Below, in pieces: positions 11,469 to 19,206 of a stretch of 23,807 nucleotides of DNA. The notes under the pieces are model-generated. The model ran no database searches. It was not told the DNA's origin and saw only the letters and a program-made list of their open reading frames with translations. The stretch's first letter is position 1. Each line of letters begins with the position of its first letter. The stretch covers positions 1 through 23,807 of IMG/VR virus record IMGVR_UViG_3300031774_000155, one strand, 5' to 3'. The stretch is from a virus. Made by a program: the position numbers and the translations under genes.

Positions 11469-11921
11469 CTATGATGAGGGTTCCGTTGGCCAAGTGACTG
11501 AGTGAGGAAATCCACTACTATTAGGTAAATCCCTCAATTCTTGACGGTATGTTGTCCAAGAACTACCGATTGAAACTCCAGTATCCACTGATTTAGTAAC
11601 TAACCAATCAGTTTTTGCCAATTTTGAATCTCTTGCCAGTCTTACACTAGATGCAGCAATAGCATCAATATCTGCTGTTACTCCAATTCCTACACTCCAT
11701 TTTTCAGTCCATATACCACTAATCTGCTCTTCACCATTACGATAAACATACTGATATGGTGCTGAATATGATGGTTGAACACCTGGACGTATTCTATCAT
11801 AACCCATTTCATCCAAGACACCATCTTGCATTGGGTCTGGTAAAGACATCTTAGAATTGTCAAACCTGAATTGGTGATCAGTTTTTACTATTCCACTTGT
11901 ACGTTCTCTATACTCTGCCAT
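11469..11921 (-). CDS. tail fibre assembly chaperone-like protein
   Basis: The 150-residue protein ends with the pattern of phage tail-assembly chaperones: ARDSKLAKTDWLVTKS, then WTTYRQELRDLP, SGFPHSVTWPTEP (about 95-148). This YRQxLRDLP...GFP..V.WP signature is common at the ends of fibre loci, where the protein helps the adhesin next to it to fold or attach. The N-terminal half (RERTSGIVKTDHQFRFD) is not recognised. It follows the last large adhesin gene by 31 bases, has its own AATAAATA box and is closed by a terminator. The chaperone role is inferred from the C-terminus and position. Confidence 0.78.
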   Translation of the reverse strand: MAEYRERTSGIVKTDHQFRFDNSKMSLPDPMQDGVLDEMGYDRIRPGVQPSYSAPYQYVYRNGEEQISGIWTEKWSVGIGVTADIDAIAASSVRLARDSKLAKTDWLVTKSVDTGVSIGSSWTTYRQELRDLPNSSGFPHSVTWPTEPSS

Positions 11922-11943
11922 ATCTAATAAGTATCCGTAGTTT

Positions 11944-11951
11944 TATTTATT
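11944..11951 (-). promoter_or_regulatory. late promoter box AATAAATA
   Basis: Minus-strand AATAAATA in the 31-base gap between the large adhesin and the chaperone-like gene. Confidence 0.5.
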
Positions 11952-11952
11952 A

Positions 11953-14814
11953 TTAAGAGATTGCCATGTACCAGTAGTCACCACCATTGGCATTAGCACT
12001 ACCAGACATACCGCCATTAACACCACTATAAGAAGCACTGCCAATTAGTTGAAATCCTGTATTGGTAGGACTGAGAAACTGTCCTTCATATTGAGGATGG
12101 TAAGTATTAATTCTATCCCAGAAAAACACAGGATCGTCTCCAGACATGTTAGGGTAAACTGCACCCCACATTGCTTGGACTGCACCATGCTTACCAGCAG
12201 CACCAGTGCTACCATATCTACCACCACCTCCACCAGCACCCCATTGACCAGCACACTTGTTACCAGCATTACCGCCAGGAGAACCACCATTATATCCTGA
12301 ACCTCCAGTTAGAGAGGGGTTTGGTGGGTTTTGGTCATAAACACCACGACCATTCATATTAATACAATATTTACCATTATTATTAAAATAGTTTCCACCT
12401 CCACCGCCGCCACCAAATCCACCAGCACCAGAAGAATAGTGACCATATCCAGCAGCTTGAGGACTATTATACTGATATCCATTACCACCTAAGTTATATC
12501 CACCACCTCCACCACCATCACCACATAGCATCACTGCCTGTGTAGAAGCATATCCACCACCTCTTCCACCTTGTGCCTCCATAATCTTTGTTCCTCCTTG
12601 AGTAACATAAGAATTGCCACCACAACATCCCCCACATCCTGTACCACCTCCACCACATGCTCCAACAGAAGGACCACCAGAACCTACACATACACCAAAT
12701 GTATCGCCAGGAGTCACACTTACAGAGTTCTTATAAGCACCTCCTCCTCCACCTCCTCCCATTCCACTATATCCTGAATTAGGAGATTTACCTGCTCCAC
12801 CTGCTCCTATTGCAGCAAAACTAACAGAGGTAACACCAGAAGGAACAGTAAAGGTATGACTACCTGCAGTAGACCAGGTTGAATTTCCAGCAGCACTCTG
12901 TGGTGCATTTATTCCTCTTACATAATCCCACAGCATCCAAGATTCATTAACATCAACTCTTTTAATCATAACATATCTTGCTGCTGATTCAAATCCACAA
13001 TCTATAGAGAGAGTACTACCTGTACCAGTATATTTGCCAATTTTACATACTCCAGGACAACTTGAAAAAACACATGCAACATAATCACTGCTCATTGTAT
13101 TTACTGAACTATCATCACCAATTATAATCCAAGAAGAATTGGGACGACCTTTAAGATAAGTATCGTTTGCTGTGTGTGTGCTAGTATTATTACCTTCATT
13201 CAAGAAAGTTCTTACATATGTATTATTATCAGCATCAAAATCAAAGAATATATGCCCTCTACGATTAGCATTGGTACATTTTATCCACATGAATTCGGGT
13301 GCTTTTCCCAAATTGTGAGCTACATAACGAGTTGATGCATTATTTCCTTTCCACATTGAGGTTTTAAAAAATTGCCTTGCTTTCTTAAATGACCAACCAA
13401 CAAAATCTGCATTTGAATTAACATCTTCCCAAAATCCTTGGGAAAATGCCAAGTTATACTTTTCACCTTCCGTTGTATATCCGTTATGATGACCACGAAT
13501 TTCCCAATTTTGTCCCAAACTCATATAAGATTCATTAAACTGTCGAAGAGTCCAATCCGTATATGAAGGATCACCACTACTGGCATCTGGATTAGTTCTC
13601 CATACCATATCTGCCCTTATACCAGTATCAAATCTCATTTGCTCCTCACCAGTTGTTGCTGCTGGAAGAGTTGCTTTACCTTTTGCTGCTCCAAATACTT
13701 CTGCCCCACTTCTCGGTATTTTTTGGTCTTGTACTATAGCATAATAAACATACCTCTGAGATGAACCAGCACCTTTGCAACTAAACCCATAAGGATTACC
13801 ATCTAGTGCTCTTACCTGTACCTGATGTTCTATCTGCACACCAGCATTAGTAGAATAATCAACCATCTTTGGCATTCCACCACCACTACTATTATATGCA
13901 CCTTGTGTTACCAATCCAAACATACTATCACACGCTTCCCAATCACCAGAAGGACTGGATGAAGTATTTTTTTTAGTTAAAACAAAACGAGCATTCTGTC
14001 TATTCCAACTTGTTGGAGTTATATCCACTGATGCTCCTCCTCCACCACCGTTTGTATAAGTTCCAGTACCTGCCACACATTCTCCACCTTCAGGACCAAA
14101 CTTTGCCTGATTTGCTCCAAATAAAAATGCAATATAATTCTTTCCGTTTTGATTAGTATAATCACTGCTACCTATGTTAATAACAGAAGCTGTAGGATTT
14201 AATCCGTGCCATGCATTACCATCACTAAAGACACTTCCAGTATCATAAAATGAAGACCTTTGACCAGTAGGGTCAGCAAATGCCGAATGATATATTGCAC
14301 TTGTTCCATCAGGAAGACCGCTTGTATAATCAATCTGGAAGATCCACATCATAGAAGGGGCACATCCTAAATTATGGGGGATTTGGGTAGCACTAGTACC
14401 ATTCCCACTATATTCTACGATATCGAAAAAATATGGTTCCTTCTTCCAACATGATGCAACATAATTATTACCACCTTCATTGGCAGATGCCCAGTTGAGA
14501 GCTGCTAATGAAAACCCATCATCATCAAAACTTGATATTCCTCTATCAGTATTATATTGTTGAGCAGCAAGAGATGCCATCTGAAAATATTTAGATGCAC
14601 CACTAACACTATTATATAAGACAGGTACTCCACTTGAACCACCACCAGACAAGTTTTTAATTATAACCATATCGGGTTTAAACCCTACACCTGTTACACT
14701 CTTAGCAGTAGATTGTGCTCCATCGTAAAGAACAGTATTAAATAAATCTTCAACACATTTGGGTGCTTTATATCCTGCAGCACCCTGCATATTTTTAAAA
14801 GTAGTAGCATCCAT
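11953..14814 (-). CDS. large tail adhesin with inserted glycine-rich domain
   Basis: This 953-residue fibre protein is built from repeats of a marine-phage fibre module (I believe listed as DUF7483): VGFKPDMVIIKN (43-54), IPHNLGCAPSMMWI (145-158), VAHNLGKAPEFMWIK (498-512) and GKYTGTGSTLSIDCGF...VMIKR (593-619). After WDYVRGIN (629-636) a glycine-rich domain is inserted at about 648-886, with a beta start (HTFTVPSGVTSVSFAAIGAG), long Gly runs and a Cys cluster (TGCGGCC). The repeat module then resumes (GFQLIG) and ends YWYMAIS. Glycine-rich domains of this type bind receptors in T4-like adhesins. It lacks the MPVHSR N-terminus of its two relatives and follows the trunk-like protein by six bases, so it probably mounts on that protein. 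Confidence 0.88.
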   Translation of the reverse strand: MDATTFKNMQGAAGYKAPKCVEDLFNTVLYDGAQSTAKSVTGVGFKPDMVIIKNLSGGGSSGVPVLYNSVSGASKYFQMASLAAQQYNTDRGISSFDDDGFSLAALNWASANEGGNNYVASCWKKEPYFFDIVEYSGNGTSATQIPHNLGCAPSMMWIFQIDYTSGLPDGTSAIYHSAFADPTGQRSSFYDTGSVFSDGNAWHGLNPTASVINIGSSDYTNQNGKNYIAFLFGANQAKFGPEGGECVAGTGTYTNGGGGGASVDITPTSWNRQNARFVLTKKNTSSSPSGDWEACDSMFGLVTQGAYNSSGGGMPKMVDYSTNAGVQIEHQVQVRALDGNPYGFSCKGAGSSQRYVYYAIVQDQKIPRSGAEVFGAAKGKATLPAATTGEEQMRFDTGIRADMVWRTNPDASSGDPSYTDWTLRQFNESYMSLGQNWEIRGHHNGYTTEGEKYNLAFSQGFWEDVNSNADFVGWSFKKARQFFKTSMWKGNNASTRYVAHNLGKAPEFMWIKCTNANRRGHIFFDFDADNNTYVRTFLNEGNNTSTHTANDTYLKGRPNSSWIIIGDDSSVNTMSSDYVACVFSSCPGVCKIGKYTGTGSTLSIDCGFESAARYVMIKRVDVNESWMLWDYVRGINAPQSAAGNSTWSTAGSHTFTVPSGVTSVSFAAIGAGGAGKSPNSGYSGMGGGGGGGAYKNSVSVTPGDTFGVCVGSGGPSVGACGGGGTGCGGCCGGNSYVTQGGTKIMEAQGGRGGGYASTQAVMLCGDGGGGGGYNLGGNGYQYNSPQAAGYGHYSSGAGGFGGGGGGGNYFNNNGKYCINMNGRGVYDQNPPNPSLTGGSGYNGGSPGGNAGNKCAGQWGAGGGGGRYGSTGAAGKHGAVQAMWGAVYPNMSGDDPVFFWDRINTYHPQYEGQFLSPTNTGFQLIGSASYSGVNGGMSGSANANGGDYWYMAIS

Positions 14815-14820
14815 AATTAA

Positions 14821-15912
14821 TTAACTGGTGTAATTGACAAGATAAGACATACGGAAATTACTTGTATTAGGATTAGTAACTCCCATAACTAAATGCTTCT
14901 TACCTGTAGTTAAGGTAGGTGCACTATTGTCTGGCCACAAGAAAGTTCCTGGCCAAGCAATACTTCCACTTGAGTAATCTATAAGTAAAGTAAATGAATA
15001 TACACTGGTCGTAGGAACATTAGAAATAGTAAAGGTTACACTACCTGCCACTTGCTTTCTAAAGAAATTACCCTTTGAACAATCTATATCAACTGCTGCG
15101 ACATCAACCTGACTACTAACTTCATTTCCATCTCCTATATCAAAAGTTCCTCTTGGTGCTGCTGTTGAAATACCAACTGATCCAATACCTGAAATGCGAA
15201 TTCTATCATTTTCATTAGTTCCAAATCTAAGACTATCGTCAGTCTGATTATAAATTATATATCCATTGTATTCATTACCACCTGATGTTGCACTAGAAAA
15301 GTATATACTTCCAGAATTACTTGTTCCAGAACGAATAGTCATTCCAGTATGCCCTGACGTTGCAATCGTTAAATCATCAGCACTTGCATGACCTTCATCG
15401 GTTGTTCCTATAAGCACCCTATCACTTGCATTAACATTAGTTACATCTAAATCTGTTCCATGAATATTTCCACCAGTTATAGAACTACCAACAGAAAGTG
15501 CTCCTCCTGATAATATCCATTTCTCTCCTGTTTGAGACCACAATAAAGATTTATTACCATCTGCTCCACCGTATACTTCTATACCAGCACCATCTGCTGT
15601 TGTATTAGATGGGTTAGTTGTAGAACCAATACCAACTGTCTTATCAGCGACATCAAGGGTTTCTGTATTAACTATAGTTTGAGTACCATCTACTCGGAGG
15701 TTACCAGATATAGTTACTGCTCCACCAACGTTAATATCCCCACCAAGAGTCCTCACATCTAAGGACGTTGCAGTGATAACACCCGCATTACCAATTTGAA
15801 TAGTTGTTCCTACATCGAAAGCAGAAGCAGTTACAATACCAGAGGCAGTAAGCCCTTCTACTGTATTAGCAGTTCCTTTACCTTGTAGTATCTGTGCTTT
15901 AGTCTGACTCAT
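14821..15912 (-). CDS. trunk-type tail fibre protein
   Basis: This 363-residue protein is rich in short beta repeats, with the start SGIVTASAFDVGTTIQIGN, then NLRVDGTQTIVNTETLDVAD (71-90) and ADGAGIEVYGGADGNKSLLW (106-125), and a C-terminal domain with TISNVP...YSFTLLIDYSSGSI...WPDNSAPTLTTGKKHL that is widespread in cyanophage fibres. The 71-125 block is closely related to residues 47-100 of the other trunk-like protein at 21522-22286. It should form a trimeric fibre shaft in the virion tail. A late AATAAATA box lies about 20 bases before the ATG. Confidence 0.87.
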   Translation of the reverse strand: MSQTKAQILQGKGTANTVEGLTASGIVTASAFDVGTTIQIGNAGVITATSLDVRTLGGDINVGGAVTISGNLRVDGTQTIVNTETLDVADKTVGIGSTTNPSNTTADGAGIEVYGGADGNKSLLWSQTGEKWILSGGALSVGSSITGGNIHGTDLDVTNVNASDRVLIGTTDEGHASADDLTIATSGHTGMTIRSGTSNSGSIYFSSATSGGNEYNGYIIYNQTDDSLRFGTNENDRIRISGIGSVGISTAAPRGTFDIGDGNEVSSQVDVAAVDIDCSKGNFFRKQVAGSVTFTISNVPTTSVYSFTLLIDYSSGSIAWPGTFLWPDNSAPTLTTGKKHLVMGVTNPNTSNFRMSYLVNYTS

Positions 15913-15931
15913 TGCTTCGTATACTTTCTTT

Positions 15932-15939
15932 TATTTATT
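15932..15939 (-). promoter_or_regulatory. late promoter box AATAAATA
   Basis: Minus-strand AATAAATA, 19 bases before the ATG of the 363-residue fibre, in the short gap after the upstream adhesin gene. Confidence 0.55.
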
Positions 15940-18900
15940 TTATGCAATAGCTAAGTAAATAAATGTACTTCCACTATCATTGACACCTGTAACAGCACCA
16001 CCTGCAACACCAAATCCTGAAGTTGTTACTCCAATATAATCTTTACCAGTAATTTGTGGAGCATAATTATTCCAGTACCAATATGGGTCAAATAAACTAC
16101 CTGCTGTTGCAGCATTAGGGAAAGTTCTTGCAAGTCCAGCAGAATTCTCACCCCATATAATTCTAATGCCACCTTTTGCACCTTTCATACCATCACCACC
16201 ACCACCTTGAGAACCACCGCCTCCACCAAAGTATGCGTCACTCTCATATCCATTAACCCAAGATTGAGCACCATCTCTACCACCACCAACATTATTATTA
16301 GGACCAGGTGGAGTTAAAGTATTTGAAACTGATCCACCTTTACCACCAGAACCATTACCTGAAGTACTACTACCACCATCTCCAGAATCCCCTTCACCAT
16401 ATAATCCTGTTCCACCGCCACCACCACCAAGGGCGTTTCCACCAACTCCAGCAGCTCCTCCACCAGCACCACCACCTAATCCATCAGCACCAGTTTGGAC
16501 ACCGTTTGAGGCAGTTGTGCCTTGATATCCCGCAGTTCCACCAACACCAGTATATCCACCAGCACCACCACCACCGCCTCCAGCGTTTGATCCACCTTGC
16601 CAACCACCTCTTCCACCATCTCCACCACCATCAGTGTTAGCAGAGCGAGTTCCACCATCTCCTGGTGATTGTGGATAAGTAGATCCACCACCACTTCTGT
16701 ATATTGCACCCTTTCCACCATAAGCAACATAAGTCTCCGAACCTACAGTAAGAGTGCTATTACCACCATCAGTACCATTATAATAAGAACCAATACCACT
16801 AGATTCACCATGTGATCCTCCAACACCTACTGTTAGGTTATAAGTTGTTCCAGGAACTACAGTAATATTATTCTTCCATGCTAATGCACCACCTCCTCCA
16901 CCACTTTGACTTGAAGAATTTGGGGTTCCACCGCCACCACCAATAAGAACTGCACTAATCTTTGTTATTCCAGCAGGAGCAGTCCATGTGAAATCTCCAG
17001 GACTACCAAATAGTGCTTCACCAGCATCTACAGGTGAAATAGACATTCCTTGCATATCATCCCATATGAAGAAGTTATCCGTTGTATTTGCATTCTTAAT
17101 CATAATAAAGCGTGGAGCAGATGAAAATCCACAATTCACATCTATAGCTTGATTTGTACCAGTATATACTCCCACCTTACATATTCCTTCTATAGAAGAA
17201 AACGCAAATCCCCTAAATCCTTGATCTGCTATACCAGAACCAGTTGAAAGTTCTGCACCTGTGTAAAATTCAGACGCAGTTGGTTCCTGATTGTTCCACC
17301 AAGTTTGAGGTGCAAAAGCAGTAACAGAACCATCTGAAGTACTGTGTATACTGGCACCCATAGTAGCACCCATACCAGCATGATAAATTTTCCATCTAGC
17401 AAAAGGGTCGGCAGAAGTTCTTAATGGTTTAACTACCATAAACTCAGGTTTTTCACCAAGACTATGGCTAACAGTTACAACACCAACATTACCCCATTTA
17501 TAGTTCCATGCAAAAGTATCAAAAAATCCTCTAGCCTTCCTAAAAGCATACATTCCAGTATTAGCATCCGTCACATAACTTCCACCACTTTCTACAACAT
17601 ATCCCTTCTCTATAATTCCAACATAATAATTATTTGCACCACTTAAAGCAGGATCTACCTCCGCAGGTCCAAGGGAATTACTCTTTAATGCAGCATACTG
17701 CTGATCATCCTCAATTCCAGTATCAACTTGGTTTCCAAAACTTTTAAATTGAATCCAAGGACTTTTAACCACACCATTAAACAAACCACCTTTCCACCAA
17801 GCCATATCTGGAGTAAATCCAGGTTGTTCCATTGGTGTCCGATTTATACCAGATCCCTTAAATGCCTGGAAGAAAGAAGTTCCACCTATACCCGAATGAG
17901 CTATATTATATTGCTCTGGAGTTCTTTGAGGTTTTCTTACCGCAAGGTAAATATATTCAGCTCCTTCCGCAAAAAGATTACCATGCTGTCCACCCGTGCC
18001 TTCAACCCAAAATCCATTAGCTTCATTACTTATCTGGAGCCAAGAAGTTTGCGGTCCTGGTTGGTCTGTCCTAAAATAAGGACTTTTAGCCCTAGTAGTA
18101 CCACTAGTATTCTCATAATAACCATCAAACCAACCTGATGATGTATTAATCAGACGAGCAGGATTATCGCCAGATCCTTCTCTACGTTTAATCCATACCA
18201 TATCAGGTTCAAATCCTAAATCAGTAAATGCATCAGCAGCATATCTATCAGCCCTAACAACACCCACTCCACAAGCAATTGCGTTCTCTGTACCATCATC
18301 ACCAAATCCACCATCAGCATCAGCAAAGAAATAACCAATGTACTTATGTGTATTATAATTAATATATTGAGTTGTACTGTCAGCAGCACCATGCAGTAAA
18401 ATGGATTTGGTTCCCATAGCTTTTACTGCATAAGGGGACTGACTTACCCTATTCTGACCATCATTCCATTTATAATAAAATTTCCAAGGTTCGTTTCCTC
18501 CTCCAACTCCAGTATCACTATATTTGTGATAACAAAGCCAATCATCATCAGCACTAAGATTCTTTATTAGAATCATGCCAGGTTCACATCCTAACTCGTG
18601 AAAAATTTCATGACCCTCTGTTGCGTTTCCTGTCCATGTCTGAATATCCAAAAATTTCTTTTTCTTCTTAAATTGAATCGATAGATTCAAATCCAACTGG
18701 TCATCATTTCCTACACTCTGTGCCGCCCAATTTGTAGAATGAACCACATATCCATCATCATGTGTCTCAAAATCAACTGCAGCACCATTACCACCACCAG
18801 CATCTAAGGTAACATTCTCAATAGCTGCAAGTCTATTATTGTCTTGCAAGACAAGAAACTGACTACCAATACCAATAGTTGCATTACCATTGGCACCTGG

Positions 18901-19179
18901 GTTCGATGTAGGAACAACTATCTGTTTTCCTGTAGTTAATTTAGTAACAACGTTATGTGCACTATTAGCATTAGTAAATTTATGCCATACAAATCCTTCA
19001 TCTTCAGGTTGCGACATGTCAACATATGTTGTTACTTTTTGTGCACCATTATTAGTAAGTGGTCTTGTAAAAGTCTGTAGATTAAAATAATCCTCTACAT
19101 AGTTCGACTCAGTAGGAACCCTATCGGTTTTCCCAGTAGCGAAAGCATTTATTGAAGTAATACGACTATGTACAGGCAT
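15940..19179 (-). CDS. giant tail adhesin with inserted glycine-rich domain
   Basis: The 1079 residues begin MPVHSRITSINAFATGKTDR, nearly the same as the next adhesin upstream. Fibre repeats follow: FHELGCEPGMILIKN (193-207), LGFEPDMVWIKRR (321-333), SHSLGEKPEFMVVK (571-584), and GVYTGTNQAIDVNCGF...IMIKN (670-696). After IWDDMQGM (705-712) a glycine-rich domain occupies about 728-1010: a beta start (DFTWTAPAGITKISAVLIGG), then many G4-G7 runs, ending GGIRIIWGENS. The repeat module then resumes and closes with TFIYLAIA. Such domains form receptor-binding tips. The shared MPVHSR end is probably the attachment part. Expressed in the tail operon; a clear late box is missing, with only CCTAAATA at 19194-19201. 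Confidence 0.88.
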   Translation of the reverse strand: MPVHSRITSINAFATGKTDRVPTESNYVEDYFNLQTFTRPLTNNGAQKVTTYVDMSQPEDEGFVWHKFTNANSAHNVVTKLTTGKQIVVPTSNPGANGNATIGIGSQFLVLQDNNRLAAIENVTLDAGGGNGAAVDFETHDDGYVVHSTNWAAQSVGNDDQLDLNLSIQFKKKKKFLDIQTWTGNATEGHEIFHELGCEPGMILIKNLSADDDWLCYHKYSDTGVGGGNEPWKFYYKWNDGQNRVSQSPYAVKAMGTKSILLHGAADSTTQYINYNTHKYIGYFFADADGGFGDDGTENAIACGVGVVRADRYAADAFTDLGFEPDMVWIKRREGSGDNPARLINTSSGWFDGYYENTSGTTRAKSPYFRTDQPGPQTSWLQISNEANGFWVEGTGGQHGNLFAEGAEYIYLAVRKPQRTPEQYNIAHSGIGGTSFFQAFKGSGINRTPMEQPGFTPDMAWWKGGLFNGVVKSPWIQFKSFGNQVDTGIEDDQQYAALKSNSLGPAEVDPALSGANNYYVGIIEKGYVVESGGSYVTDANTGMYAFRKARGFFDTFAWNYKWGNVGVVTVSHSLGEKPEFMVVKPLRTSADPFARWKIYHAGMGATMGASIHSTSDGSVTAFAPQTWWNNQEPTASEFYTGAELSTGSGIADQGFRGFAFSSIEGICKVGVYTGTNQAIDVNCGFSSAPRFIMIKNANTTDNFFIWDDMQGMSISPVDAGEALFGSPGDFTWTAPAGITKISAVLIGGGGGTPNSSSQSGGGGGALAWKNNITVVPGTTYNLTVGVGGSHGESSGIGSYYNGTDGGNSTLTVGSETYVAYGGKGAIYRSGGGSTYPQSPGDGGTRSANTDGGGDGGRGGWQGGSNAGGGGGGAGGYTGVGGTAGYQGTTASNGVQTGADGLGGGAGGGAAGVGGNALGGGGGGTGLYGEGDSGDGGSSTSGNGSGGKGGSVSNTLTPPGPNNNVGGGRDGAQSWVNGYESDAYFGGGGGSQGGGGDGMKGAKGGIRIIWGENSAGLARTFPNAATAGSLFDPYWYWNNYAPQITGKDYIGVTTSGFGVAGGAVTGVNDSGSTFIYLAIA

Positions 19180-19206
19180 GAGATATTTTTAGATATTTAG
19201 GATAAA

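Noticed and set aside
11300-11515. 71-residue minus-strand reading frame
   Set aside because: It runs through a strong terminator and overlaps both the chaperone-like gene and the coupled 34-residue membrane protein in other frames; composition is not protein-like.
12045-12290. 81-residue Val/Leu-rich minus-strand frame
   Set aside because: A +1 shadow of the glycine-rich adhesin; low complexity comes from the repeat tract, not from a membrane protein.
16308-16640. 110-residue His/Gln-rich plus-strand reading frame
   Set aside because: It is the reverse strand of the glycine-rich domain: GGN codons read backwards give runs of His and Leu. No start signals.
19194-19201. Late promoter CCTAAATA before the 1079-residue adhesin
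   Set aside because: It differs from NATAAATA at a conserved position; read-through from upstream genes is enough to explain expression.
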